A DNA stretch of 16,572 nucleotides, taken from the NCBI GenBank assembly GCA_009699915.1, contig WLNG01000005.1:1-16572 (forward strand), given 5' to 3'. Shown piece after piece: positions 7,076 through 14,746 of this stretch. The translations under genes and the position numbers were made by a program. Each line of letters starts with the position of its first letter. Within the stretch, counting starts at the first letter, position 1. The DNA is from Actinomycetota bacterium (lineage in GTDB: Bacteria > Actinomycetota > Thermoleophilia > Solirubrobacterales > Solirubrobacteraceae). Under the pieces are notes generated by a model. It saw nothing but the letters and a program-made list of their open reading frames with translations, made no database searches and was not told the DNA's origin.

Positions 7076-9862
7076 TCAGGCGAGCGGCGCGCTGTGAGCG
7101 GCTGTGCCGCCGCCTCCGCGCAGGCGCTGGCGGGTGTCCTCGGGTCCGAGCGTGAAGCGGAACGTCGCGCCCCCGCCGGGGACGCCCTCGGCCGTCACGC
7201 GCCCGCCGTGGCGGTGGACGACTCGCTCCACGATCGCAAGTCCGATCCCGGTCCCCTCGAAATCGTCCGACGAGTGGAGCCTCTGGAACATGCCGAAGAT
7301 CCGCTCGGCCTGCGACGGGTCGAAGCCGATCCCGTTGTCCTTGACGCAGTAGATGACCTCTCCGCCCTGCCCGGCCTCCCAGGCGATCTCCACGCGTCGA
7401 TGCTCGCGACCACGGGTGAATTTCAGCGCGTTGGCGATCAGGTTCTGGAAGACGATGCGCAGGAGGCGCGGATCGGCCAGACAGGCCGGCAGGTCGGGGG
7501 CGATCACGAGATCGACGCCGGCCGTCGGCTCGACGGCCTCGAGATCGGAGATCGCCTCGTCGATCATGACGGCGGGATCGACGGCGATGCGCTCCACCTC
7601 CTGGCGACCGGTGCGCGCGAAAGTCAGCAGGTCGTCGATCAGCTGCGACATCTCCAGCGCGCCCCGGGAGACGAGCCCGAGGTAGCGCTGTCCCTCGTCC
7701 GGCAGCCCTGCGCCGTATTCCTCCTGCAGGATGCTTGAAAACCCGTGGATCGTGCGCAGCGGGGCGCGCAGATCGTGCGCGACGGTGGAGGCGAAGTTCG
7801 CGAGATCCGCGTTCGCCATCTGGAGCTCGCGCGTGCGCGACTCGACCCGCGCCTCGAGGTCTCTGTTGAGCTCCGCCAGCTTGGCCTCCATCGCTTTGAG
7901 CGCAGAGACGTCGGTGGTCGTGAGGCATACGGCGTAGGGCTCGCCGCTCTCGTCAAACAGGGGAAAATACGTGTTGAGGCGCGTCTGGCTCACCGAACCG
8001 AACGCCATTCGGCGTTCCTCGTGCAGCGGACAACGCTGCTCGAGGGCACGGCGCTGGAGCGCCTCGATCTCATCGCCCTGAGGCGCCGCGAAGACGTCGC
8101 GCGCGCGCAGTCCAACGAGCTCGTCGGTGGCCCTGCCGACGGCCTGCGCATAGGCACGGTTGACGAGCCAGAAGCGCAGGTCAAGGTCCATGAGTGCCAT
8201 CCCGGAAGGGTTCTCATCGATCAGCTCTTGCAGCCTGCGCTGGTTGTCCCGCACAAGCCGCTCAGCCTCGCGGCGTGCCGAGATGTCCGTGAACATCCCG
8301 AGCCACCCGGCCATCGTCCCATCGTCGTTCAGCAGTTGCGACGAGGCCCAAAGCACCCAGAGATCGCTCCCGTCCGCTCGCTGGAACTTCATCTCAAAGG
8401 ACGAGCCCTCGATTCCCAGCTCCTCCCGCCCCGCGAGGATCGTCGTGCCCTCCCCGTCGGCGAAGTCGCTGAGCGGGCGTCCGATCATCGCGGTCGGATC
8501 GTGTCCGAGCAGTTCGGCGGCGTATGGATTGACGAAGCTCGTGCGCCCGGCCTCGTCGAGCATCCAGATCCCCTCCGTCGCCGTCTCGACGATGCGCCGG
8601 TAGCGCGTGTCGGCGGCCCGGCGCTCGCGCTCGGCGGCCCGCTGCTGCGTGACGTCGAACAGCGTGGCGCGTACGACGTCGAGCAGTCCGTCCTCGCTGC
8701 GGCGGCGGTCGGCGCGCATGCCGGTCGCGAGCGGCGCCGCGTGCGCCCGCAGCAGGTCGAACTCAGCGTCTTGGACCGACTCGCCGTTCTCGAGCTGCGC
8801 GAGCGCAGCCCCAAGCGCCGGGAGCGTCTCGGGCGTGACGTAGCGCATCAGCGGCGTCCCGATCAGTGTCTCGCGATCGAGACCGAGCCATGCGCACAGG
8901 GTCATGTTGGCCTCGATCAGCATCCCCCCACCGTCAAGCGAGAAGTACCCGGTCGGCGCCTCCTCGTAGAGCTCGCGCACGCGGGAGGCCGTCGCCGCCA
9001 TGCGCTCTTCCACCGCCATGGTGCGAACCCCCATCGCAACCGCGACAAGCAGCGCGAGGATGGCGACTGCCGCCGTGATCAGGCCGTGAGCAGTCTCCCG
9101 GTCGAAGAGGCCCGCCAGGCTCAGGATGTTGAGCAACGGGCTGACGAGCGCCGGGCCGATGATCAGCAGCGCCAAGGTGCGGCGAGCGATGGCGGCGCTG
9201 GGAAGATCGCGGAAGAAGGCGGAGAGCGGGGGCGAACGGACCGTCGCGAGCACCGCGCTCCACCCGAGCAGCAGCAGCGCGGCGCCCGACAGCTGCGTGA
9301 AGCGTGCGCCGGGCTGACCGGAGGTTCGCGTCTCGATGGCAACCAGGGTGAGGCTCAGGCCCAAGAGCAGCGCCGCCGCCCCGAGTGCTTGGGCGGGACG
9401 GCCGTCCGGTCGGACCGCTGCGACCGTGGCGGCCGCGACCAGCAGCAGACCGACGATGCCGAGGACCGAGAGCACCACGGAGGTGTCTGCGGCATGGATC
9501 GAGAAGACATAGCCGGCGTTCGCGTGCTGACCGATCGCGACGTCGACCAGCCCGATGATGCAGGTCGCCATCGAGAGACCCGCGAGCACGAGGACGCCCA
9601 CCGATCGGGCTCGCAAATGCAGCAGCACGAGCGCGGCGCCCGCCAGCACGAAGGCGATCCCTGTTCCGGGCGGGATCGCGGGGGTCCCGGCGAGCCAGAG
9701 GGCCGAGGCGCGGCCACTCCCGACTACCCAGCCGATGGAGGTCAACAGGCCGAGTGCCAGCGGGATGAGGCAGAGGACGAGCGCGAGTCGGCGCGTGCGG
9801 CTCTCGAGCGGCGTAGGGGTCGCAGCCGGATCGGTGCTCGTGCGCGCGGCGTTCGGGTTCAT
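7076..9862 (-). CDS. Membrane sensor histidine kinase with three PAS-like domains
   Basis: A 928-residue sensor kinase. Residues about 25-280 contain roughly eight hydrophobic segments (for example 25-45, 68-85, 88-110, 125-150, 158-176, 190-208, 226-248, 260-279) forming an unclassified membrane input region. Three PAS-like domains follow at about 296-410, 418-535 and 543-655 (EAPTGYFSLDGGG, TATEGIWMLDEAGR, ENPSGMALMDLDLR). A coiled linker (655-690) leads to HisKA with phospho-acceptor His696 (VAHDLRAPLRTIHGF), then an intact HATPase: N box NLIANALKF (807-815), G1 DNGIGFD (842-848), F box FGMFQRLH, G2 GTGIGLAI (870-877). The catalytic half resembles the phytochrome-like kinases that pair with small receivers of the Rcp1 type. 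No receiver is fused. It diverges from two response-regulator genes, its probable partners. ATG 9862 has GAGGA only 2 bases upstream, at the foot of a long inverted repeat. The signal sensed is unknown. Confidence 0.94.
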   Translation of the reverse strand: MNPNAARTSTDPAATPTPLESRTRRLALVLCLIPLALGLLTSIGWVVGSGRASALWLAGTPAIPPGTGIAFVLAGAALVLLHLRARSVGVLVLAGLSMATCIIGLVDVAIGQHANAGYVFSIHAADTSVVLSVLGIVGLLLVAAATVAAVRPDGRPAQALGAAALLLGLSLTLVAIETRTSGQPGARFTQLSGAALLLLGWSAVLATVRSPPLSAFFRDLPSAAIARRTLALLIIGPALVSPLLNILSLAGLFDRETAHGLITAAVAILALLVAVAMGVRTMAVEERMAATASRVRELYEEAPTGYFSLDGGGMLIEANMTLCAWLGLDRETLIGTPLMRYVTPETLPALGAALAQLENGESVQDAEFDLLRAHAAPLATGMRADRRRSEDGLLDVVRATLFDVTQQRAAERERRAADTRYRRIVETATEGIWMLDEAGRTSFVNPYAAELLGHDPTAMIGRPLSDFADGEGTTILAGREELGIEGSSFEMKFQRADGSDLWVLWASSQLLNDDGTMAGWLGMFTDISARREAERLVRDNQRRLQELIDENPSGMALMDLDLRFWLVNRAYAQAVGRATDELVGLRARDVFAAPQGDEIEALQRRALEQRCPLHEERRMAFGSVSQTRLNTYFPLFDESGEPYAVCLTTTDVSALKAMEAKLAELNRDLEARVESRTRELQMANADLANFASTVAHDLRAPLRTIHGFSSILQEEYGAGLPDEGQRYLGLVSRGALEMSQLIDDLLTFARTGRQEVERIAVDPAVMIDEAISDLEAVEPTAGVDLVIAPDLPACLADPRLLRIVFQNLIANALKFTRGREHRRVEIAWEAGQGGEVIYCVKDNGIGFDPSQAERIFGMFQRLHSSDDFEGTGIGLAIVERVVHRHGGRVTAEGVPGGGATFRFTLGPEDTRQRLRGGGGTAAHSAPLA

Positions 9863-9868
9863 GATCCT

Positions 9869-9918
9869 CGACGCCGAATCCCCGAAGCGTCTACCGTTCG
9901 GGGATCGAGTCGGCGTCG
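9869..9918. promoter_or_regulatory. Long bulged inverted repeat between kinase and regulator genes
   Basis: Left arm CGACGCCGA (9869-9877) then ATCCCCGAA (9878-9886), loop of 10 bases, right arm TTCGGGGAT (9897-9905), four unpaired bases CGAG (9906-9909), then TCGGCGTCG (9910-9918). All 18 arm positions pair. It fills most of the 89-bp divergent intergenic region and reaches to 6 bases from the kinase ATG, touching that gene's GAGGA. It may be a dimeric operator for shared control or an RNA hairpin in the kinase leader; the sequence alone does not decide. Confidence 0.6.
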
Positions 9919-9951
9919 GTCAGATCATGACCGCTCCGGGCTCGCTACGCC

Positions 9952-10365
9952 ATGAACGAGCCACTGCCCATCCTGCTGGTCGAGGACGACGACGCCCTCG
10001 CGGAGCTCGTCCAGCTCGCGCTGCGCGAGATCTCCGTGACGATCGAGCATGCGCAGACGGGAGCCGCGGCGCTCGCGGCGCTCGAGCGCGGGGCTCCCGC
10101 GCCGCGCCTCGTCCTACTCGACCTCGACCTTCCGGACATGCGCGGACTCCAGGTGCTCGAGCGGCAACGTGAACGTGACGTGCAGCGGGTCATTCCGATC
10201 GTCGTGCTGAGCTCCTCCGAGGAGCCCGAGGACATCGCCCGCGCCGCCGAGCTCGGAGCGAACAGCTACGTCGTCAAGCCGCCAACCTTCGAGCGGTTTC
10301 GCGAGCATGTTGCGCTGGTCGTGAGCTACTGGACCTTGCTCCACCGGATGCCCGAAACCCCATGA
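9952..10365 (+). CDS. Single-domain response regulator, Rcp1-like
   Basis: A 137-residue stand-alone receiver with no output domain. It has the acidic pocket EDDD (11-14), phospho-acceptor Asp57 in VLLDLDLPDMRG, Ser87 in VVLSSSEEPEDI and Lys109 in SYVVKPPTFERF. The SSS-x-x-x-x-D-I and YVVKP patterns and the C-terminal aromatic residues (VVSYWTLLHRMP) are typical of receivers that serve phytochrome-like or multi-PAS kinases. It probably relays or buffers phosphate from the divergent kinase. ATG 9952 lacks a strong ribosome-binding site. Its TGA overlaps the ATG of the next gene (ATGA at 10362-10365), so both regulators are made together. Confidence 0.92.
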   Translation: MNEPLPILLVEDDDALAELVQLALREISVTIEHAQTGAAALAALERGAPAPRLVLLDLDLPDMRGLQVLERQRERDVQRVIPIVVLSSSEEPEDIARAAELGANSYVVKPPTFERFREHVALVVSYWTLLHRMPETP

Positions 10366-11360
10366 GCAGCGGACCGCTCCACCTGCTGCTGCTTGAAGAC
10401 AGCGCAACCGACGCGGAGCTCCTCGGGGCCCGCCTGCGGTCCTCCGGGCTCCAGACGCAGATCGCGCGTGTTGTCTCGCGAGAGGAGTTCGCTGCGGCCC
10501 TCGAGCGCCACTGGGACGCAATCATCGCCGACTTCCGGCTGCCGGGTTTTGATGCCCTGGAGGCCCTTGACCTCGTGACCGCGCGGGGGATCGACACGCC
10601 GGTGATCGTCGTCACCGGCGCCGTCGGCGAGGAGGTCGCAGTCGAGTGCATGAAGCGCGGTGCCAGCGACTACCTGCTCAAGGACCGGCTCGCCCGACTC
10701 CCCCAGGCCCTCGAGCAGGTACTCGAGCAGCGGCGCCTGCGGATGGCAGAGGCAGAGGCGCGCAACGAGCTTCGAATCGCGCACGAGGAGACGATCCGCC
10801 GCCTCGCGATCGCGCTTGATTCGCGCAGTTCGGAGACCGGCCTGCACGTGACGCGAATGAGCAACCTCGCGGCACGTCTTGGAGTGTGGCTCGGGATGGA
10901 CGCCGAACAGCTCGCCTTCCTCCCGCTCGCGGCAGCGATGCACGACATCGGGAAGATCGGGATCCGCGACGCCATCCTCGAGAAACCGGGTCCGCTGACG
11001 CCCGACGAGCGACTCGCGATGCAGGCCCACACGACAATCGGCCACGAGATCCTCAGCGGATCCGGCTCTGAGCTGCTGGAACTCGCTGCGCAGATCGCGC
11101 TCACCCATCATGAGCGCTGGGACGGGTCCGGATACCCGAACCACCTTGTGCGCCAGGAGATCCCCTTCCCCGGGCGAATCGCGGCGGTCGCGGACGTCTT
11201 CGACGCACTCACTTCCGACCGGGTGTACCGCAAGGCGTTCAGTGAGAGCGAAGCGGTACAGATGATGCGCGACGGCCGGGGCAGCCACTTCGATCCGGTG
11301 ATCCTCGACGCACTGCTCGAGCTGGTCGCAGAGGACACTGGAAGCCCGCCGTCGAGCTGA
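10362..11360 (+). CDS. Response regulator with HD-GYP domain (predicted cyclic di-GMP phosphodiesterase)
   Basis: A 332-residue two-domain protein. The receiver (1-125) has LLEDSATD, phospho-acceptor Asp57 (IIADFRLPG), Thr85 and Lys107 (DYLLKDRL). A helical linker (about 118-142) leads to HD-GYP (about 143-325) with SSETGLHVTRMS, His194-Asp195 (MHDIGKIGI), HHERWDGSGYP (249-259), GRIAAVADVFDALTSDRVYR (271-290) and GSHFDP (307-312). All usual metal-site and GYP residues are present, so hydrolysis of cyclic di-GMP is expected and likely gated by phosphorylation. It is translationally coupled to the Rcp1-like receiver. Its last six sense codons (SPPSS and neighbours) plus the stop are duplicated 1502 bases downstream as part of a direct repeat, so the extreme C-terminus may have been altered by that event. 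Confidence 0.95.
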   Translation: MSSGPLHLLLLEDSATDAELLGARLRSSGLQTQIARVVSREEFAAALERHWDAIIADFRLPGFDALEALDLVTARGIDTPVIVVTGAVGEEVAVECMKRGASDYLLKDRLARLPQALEQVLEQRRLRMAEAEARNELRIAHEETIRRLAIALDSRSSETGLHVTRMSNLAARLGVWLGMDAEQLAFLPLAAAMHDIGKIGIRDAILEKPGPLTPDERLAMQAHTTIGHEILSGSGSELLELAAQIALTHHERWDGSGYPNHLVRQEIPFPGRIAAVADVFDALTSDRVYRKAFSESEAVQMMRDGRGSHFDPVILDALLELVAEDTGSPPSS

Positions 11361-11425
11361 TCGACGGTCAGCAGTTCGGCGGCGAACCGCGCTCGGCAGC
11401 TCCCTCCCGCGGCTGCGATGGGCGA
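11343..11425. repeat. 83-bp direct repeat, left copy
   Basis: Matches 12845-12927 at 77 of 83 positions with no gaps. It begins in the last codons of the HD-GYP gene (SPPSS, stop), passes through a small hairpin GTTCG-GCGG-CGAAC (11374-11387), and ends with TGGGCGA. Those seven bases equal the 3' terminal part of the tRNA-Ile gene as read on the plus strand. Similarity stops abruptly after 11425. Confidence 0.93.
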
Positions 11426-11553
11426 ACGTTGCGACGGGCGTTCCCGGTCGCTGTCGGGAGGTTCGCCAATGAGGCGTGTAGTGGAGCTGCTCACGCGTGT
11501 AATCTTCGCCTCCCAGCACGTGGCGGGCGGGGCCAGCCAACGAGGAGGCGCCG

Positions 11554-12786
11554 GTGCGGTCCAGATTGTTCGGAGGGGCGGCCATCGCCCTGCTTATTTT
11601 CGGTCTGGGGGTCCCAAGTGCTCTGGCCGCGAAGGTGAAGTGGGTGCCCGCTTGGAACGCGAGTCCGTCGGATGTCGGCGAGGCGCTGACCAATCAGACC
11701 GTTCGCAACGTTGTCACGCCGCTGCGCGCGGGTTCCATGGTGCGCGTGCGACTTACCAACCGCTTCGGGAAAGTGCCATTGAAGATCTCGCACGTGACGA
11801 TCGCCGTGCGTCGATCTGGTGCGGCACTCACATTGGGCAGCGTTCGAACGATCCGCTTCGCAGGCAAGTCGGCGGTGAACGTGCCGGCCGGAGCTGACGT
11901 CGCCAGCGATCGAATCCGCTTCGATGTCAAGCCGTTCAAGACGCTGGCGGTAAGCATCGCGCTCGCCGGGACCGCCACCGCGCCGACGCGTCACTTTCGT
12001 GGACGCCAAACCTCGTTCATGACAGCACCTGGGGCCGGCGACGCGGCGACCGACACTGGGTCCGGCGCGTTCACGATCCAGACTCGCGCTCGTCTGCTCA
12101 TCACGGGCGTGGATGTGGAGGCCGCGCGCGGGACAAGATCGATTGTGACCGTCGGCGACTCGATCACCGACGGGTTCCAGGGCTACAACAGACCCGCCCT
12201 CGAGAACGAGGCGGGAGTTGATCGTGACGCGCGCTACCCGGACTTCCTCTCACGCCGCCTTGTCGGCGCGCGAATTCCTGCGGCCGTGTCCAACGCGGGC
12301 ATCACCGGCAACCGAATGAACAGTCCCGGTCTCGCTGCGATCTTCGGCCCGAGCCTGCTCTCGCGGCTGAACGCCGACGTACTGCGCAACCCCGGGGTGA
12401 CGGACGTCATTCTCCTCGGAGGTGCAAACGACATCGGCCAGACCCCGGGGGTCACCTCGAATGACGTCATCCGCGGCTTGGACAAGGCGCTTCGGCGGAT
12501 CAAGGCGAAGCGCCTTCGAGCGTACATCGCCACCTTGACGCCGATGCGGGGAACGTTCCTCGAGACGTACGGCTCGCAGGCCGCCGACGCCCTCCGCCGC
12601 CAGGTCAACAACTGGATTCGGAACAAGGCGCCCGCCGACGGCGTGATCGACTTCGACGCCGCACTGCGCGACCCAAGCGCCAACGGCCAGCTGCAGACAC
12701 GCTACGACTCCAGTGACCACCTTCATCCAAGCACGGCCGGCTACGAGCGCATGGCGGCCGTGATACCGCTGTCGCGGTTTCGCTAA
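11554..12786 (+). CDS. Secreted SGNH/GDSL-family hydrolase
   Basis: A 410-residue protein with a signal peptide (1-26: basic MRSR, hydrophobic core, cut near ALAA). Residues 27-190 form a beta-rich N-terminal region. Residues about 195-410 form the SGNH domain: block I VGDSITDG with nucleophile Ser203, block II NAGITGNR (Gly249), block III GGANDIG (Asn292), block V DHLHP with Asp388 and His391. Expected activity is carboxylester hydrolysis or deacetylation outside the membrane; the substrate is unknown. The two-part layout resembles secreted GDSL esterases of actinobacteria and fungi. The GTG start is fixed by AGGAGG (11543-11548) five bases upstream. The first 24 codons contain AGA, TTG, CTT, ATT, GGT, CCA, AGT and GCT, codons scarce in neighbouring genes. 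The gene sits alone between the two copies of an 83-bp direct repeat, which suggests acquisition. Confidence 0.9.
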   Translation: MRSRLFGGAAIALLIFGLGVPSALAAKVKWVPAWNASPSDVGEALTNQTVRNVVTPLRAGSMVRVRLTNRFGKVPLKISHVTIAVRRSGAALTLGSVRTIRFAGKSAVNVPAGADVASDRIRFDVKPFKTLAVSIALAGTATAPTRHFRGRQTSFMTAPGAGDAATDTGSGAFTIQTRARLLITGVDVEAARGTRSIVTVGDSITDGFQGYNRPALENEAGVDRDARYPDFLSRRLVGARIPAAVSNAGITGNRMNSPGLAAIFGPSLLSRLNADVLRNPGVTDVILLGGANDIGQTPGVTSNDVIRGLDKALRRIKAKRLRAYIATLTPMRGTFLETYGSQAADALRRQVNNWIRNKAPADGVIDFDAALRDPSANGQLQTRYDSSDHLHPSTAGYERMAAVIPLSRFR

Positions 12787-12789
12787 AAC

Positions 12790-12862
12790 CGCCTACGAGG
12801 ACGAGCAGGCCCTCACGGCCGTCGTTCACCCGGACCCGCCCGGCAGCCCGCCGTCGAGCTGA
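12790..12862 (+). pseudogene. Possible tail remnant of an HD-GYP gene copy
   Basis: Directly after the hydrolase stop, one frame reads about 23 sense codons to a TGA and ends GSPPSS, exactly like the end of the HD-GYP regulator; the codons before that (TAYEDEQALTAVVHPDPP) do not match it. The final six codons and stop fall in the right copy of the direct repeat. No start codon or ribosome-binding site was seen, so this is best read as a leftover gene end rather than a working gene. Confidence 0.35.
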
Positions 12863-12920
12863 GCAACGTTCAGCAGTTCGGAGGCGAACCGCGCTCGGCA
12901 ACTCCCTCCCGCGGCGGCGA

Positions 12921-12927
<7 letters not shown>
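12845..12927. repeat. 83-bp direct repeat, right copy, running into tRNA-Ile
   Basis: Second copy of 11343-11425, six substitutions and no indels. It keeps the HD-GYP gene end (SPPSS, stop), the hairpin GTTCG-GAGG-CGAAC (12876-12889; the substitution lies in the loop) and runs seven bases into the tRNA-Ile gene (12921-12927). The intact tRNA makes this side the likely original junction. Confidence 0.93.
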
Positions 12928-12994
<67 letters not shown>

Positions 12995-13005
12995 GCGAGC
13001 GCGGC

Positions 13006-13011
13006 AGTGTA
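13006..13011 (-). promoter_or_regulatory. Possible -10 element for tRNA-Ile
   Basis: TACACT on the minus strand ends 11 bases before the tRNA 5' end and fits TANNNT. No convincing -35 box is visible at 16-18 bases upstream. Weak prediction based on position and the hexamer only. Confidence 0.3.
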
Positions 13012-13053
13012 TCGCGGGTTCGCCCGAGAGACCGCCAGGAACTGCGTCCGGGC

Positions 13054-13923
13054 TCAGACGGCTTTGAGCCGTGGCGCTCGCGATGCGAGCGCGGCGGCAT
13101 CAGCGAGATCCTCGACGACCAGCTCGACGCGATAGGCGCTGCCCTTCGGCCGCACTCGGACCTCGCGTCCGAGGGCGGTGGAGAGCTCTTGGGCGATCTG
13201 CGCGCACGCTGCCTCCTGGTCCGGATGCAGGCGCAGAGCGCCCCGGCGCACGGCAGGTTGCGCGTTCGCGGCTCGGGCGCGGTCCTCCGTCACGCGGACG
13301 GACCATCCCCCCTCTGCGGCTGCGCGGCCGAGCCGGCGGCGATCACCGTGATCCTCCGCAAGGAGGATCGCGCGCCCGTGGCCCTCGGAGAGTCGGCCGT
13401 CCTCGAGCAGGCCGATCGCCTCGTCGGGAAGATCCAGCAGGCGAAGGAGATTGGAGATCGCGACTCGACTGCGGCCGACCCTGCGGCCGACCTCCTGGCG
13501 GGTCAGGCCGAGCTCCTCCACGAGCGCGGCGACAGCACGGGCCTCTTCGATCGGGTTGAGGTCCTGCCGCGCCATGTTCTCGACGATCGCCGCCTCGAGC
13601 GAGGCGGCGTCATCGCGCTGCTCAACCACGGCCGGGATCGTCTCCAGGCCTGCGCGCTGCGCGGCTCGCCAGCGGCGCTCGCCGGCGACGAGCTCATAGC
13701 GTCCGCCGGCCAGTGGACGGACAAGGACAGGCTGGAGGACGCCGCTGGAGGCGAGCGACGCTGCCAGCGATTCGAGCGCATCCTCGTCGAAATGGCGTCG
13801 CGGCTGCGACGGATTCGGGACGATGAGGCCGGTCGCGATCTCGCGCAGCTCCGGGCGATCGCCCGGCTGGGAGGAGACCTCGAGGATCGCGGCGAGACCG
13901 CGTCCCATTCCACGCTCAGCCAC
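13054..13923 (-). CDS. parB: Chromosome partitioning protein ParB
   Basis: A 289-residue CTP-dependent DNA clamp that loads at parS and organises the origin region. The N-terminus VAERGMGRGLAAIL carries the ParA-stimulating MGRGL-type motif. The CTPase/ParB domain has PNPSQPRRHFDEDALESLAASL (36-57), GERRWRAAQRAG (81-92) and ENMARQDLNPIEEARA (115-130). A helix-turn-helix follows (LTRQEVGRRVGRSRVAISNLLRLL across 140-163) and SEGHGRAIL (179-187). A C-terminal dimerisation region ends PRLKAV. The GTG at 13923 is chosen because AAGGAGGT, embedded in the final parA codons, lies eight bases upstream; the frame extends 20 codons further but that part is antisense to nothing conserved. It overlaps parA by eight bases, so it is coupled. 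Confidence 0.96.
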   Translation of the reverse strand: MAERGMGRGLAAILEVSSQPGDRPELREIATGLIVPNPSQPRRHFDEDALESLAASLASSGVLQPVLVRPLAGGRYELVAGERRWRAAQRAGLETIPAVVEQRDDAASLEAAIVENMARQDLNPIEEARAVAALVEELGLTRQEVGRRVGRSRVAISNLLRLLDLPDEAIGLLEDGRLSEGHGRAILLAEDHGDRRRLGRAAAEGGWSVRVTEDRARAANAQPAVRRGALRLHPDQEAACAQIAQELSTALGREVRVRPKGSAYRVELVVEDLADAAALASRAPRLKAV

Positions 13924-14674
13924 GGGCAGCCACCTCCTTGGCGAGCTCGAAGTAGGCCTCCGATCCCGCGCAGTGCGGATCATGATGGATCACGGGGCGC
14001 CCATAGCTCGGCGACTCCCCGATGCGAATGTTGCGCGGGATCACCGTGTCGAAGGCGAGCTGCGGGAAGTGCTCGCGCACCTCTCGCTCGACGTCGCGTG
14101 CCAGACGCGTGCGGCCGTCATGCATGGTCAGCACGAAGCCGGCGACGGCCAGCCCTGGATTGAGGTCCCGTTGGACAAGCGAGAGGGTGTCGAGCAGTCC
14201 GGCGAGCCCCTCGAGCGCGAAGTACTCCGTCTGAACCGGGACGATCACCCGATCGGCGGCCGTCAGGGCATTGATCGTCAGCGGGCCGAGCGACGGCGGG
14301 CAGTCCAGCAGGATCGCCGCCGTGTCGTCGCGCAGCGGCGCAAGCGCATCACGCAGGCGGGTTTCGGATCCTGGTTCGCGCGCCAGCTCGATGTTGGCTG
14401 CTGCGAGATCGGGATGCGCGGTCAGGAGCCTCAGGCCGGGGATCGACGTCGGAACGAGCGCATCGGCCGCGGAGACCCGCCCGACCAGGACGTCGTAGAT
14501 GCTCGGTTCGGTGGTCTTCGGCACCCCGAGCCCGACCGTGGCGTTGGCCTGGGGGTCGACGTCGACGAGGATCGTCGCAAGCCCCGCCTCCGCGATGCAG
14601 GCGGCGACGTTCACCGCGGTCGTCGTCTTCCCGACGCCGCCCTTCTGATTCGCAATCGCGTAGATGGTGCCCAT
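13916..14674 (-). CDS. parA: Chromosome partitioning ATPase ParA (Soj)
   Basis: A 252-residue ATPase that binds DNA non-specifically as an ATP dimer and moves ParB-parS complexes. It has the deviant Walker A KGGVGKTTT (11-19) with signature Lys11 and catalytic Lys16, Walker A' VDVDPQANAT (37-46), Walker B ILLDCPPSLG (121-130), then VPVQTEYFALEGL and PRNIRIGESPSYGRPV. Length and motifs are those of a chromosomal ParA with no N-terminal helix-turn-helix, as expected for a type Ib-like/chromosomal protein. The ATG at 14674 gives the standard start just before IANQKGG; no ribosome-binding site is visible, and a perfect 12-bp palindrome sits directly upstream. It overlaps parB and follows rsmG by 72 bases, enough for its own promoter. 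Confidence 0.97.
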   Translation of the reverse strand: MGTIYAIANQKGGVGKTTTAVNVAACIAEAGLATILVDVDPQANATVGLGVPKTTEPSIYDVLVGRVSAADALVPTSIPGLRLLTAHPDLAAANIELAREPGSETRLRDALAPLRDDTAAILLDCPPSLGPLTINALTAADRVIVPVQTEYFALEGLAGLLDTLSLVQRDLNPGLAVAGFVLTMHDGRTRLARDVEREVREHFPQLAFDTVIPRNIRIGESPSYGRPVIHHDPHCAGSEAYFELAKEVAARG

Positions 14675-14686
14675 CGTCCGCGGACG
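14675..14686. promoter_or_regulatory. Perfect 12-bp palindrome abutting the parA start
   Basis: CGTCCGCGGACG is fully self-complementary and ends directly at the parA ATG, in the place where a ribosome-binding site would be expected. It could be an operator or a translation-blocking stem; function is inference. Confidence 0.4.
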
Positions 14687-14721
14687 CTACCGGCCGAGTC
14701 GGTCGGAGCAGAGGGAATATG

Positions 14722-14735
14722 GTTCGGGTCCGAAC
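14722..14735. promoter_or_regulatory. Palindrome GTTCGG-GT-CCGAAC upstream of parA
   Basis: Six-base arms around a 2-base centre, 12 bases beyond the rsmG stop and about 48 bases before the parA start. The centre is too short for a good RNA loop, so a protein-binding site is more likely than a terminator. The regulator is unknown. Confidence 0.4.
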
Positions 14736-14746
14736 GGTCGAGAAGG

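Noticed and set aside
7745..9955. 736-codon open frame on the plus strand
   Set aside because: Lies antisense to the histidine kinase, whose domains are unmistakable; the translation is Arg/Glu/Ala-rich with no family motif, a usual by-product of high GC.
13189..14163. 324-codon plus-strand frame over parAB
   Set aside because: Antisense to parB and parA, both of which carry full motif sets.
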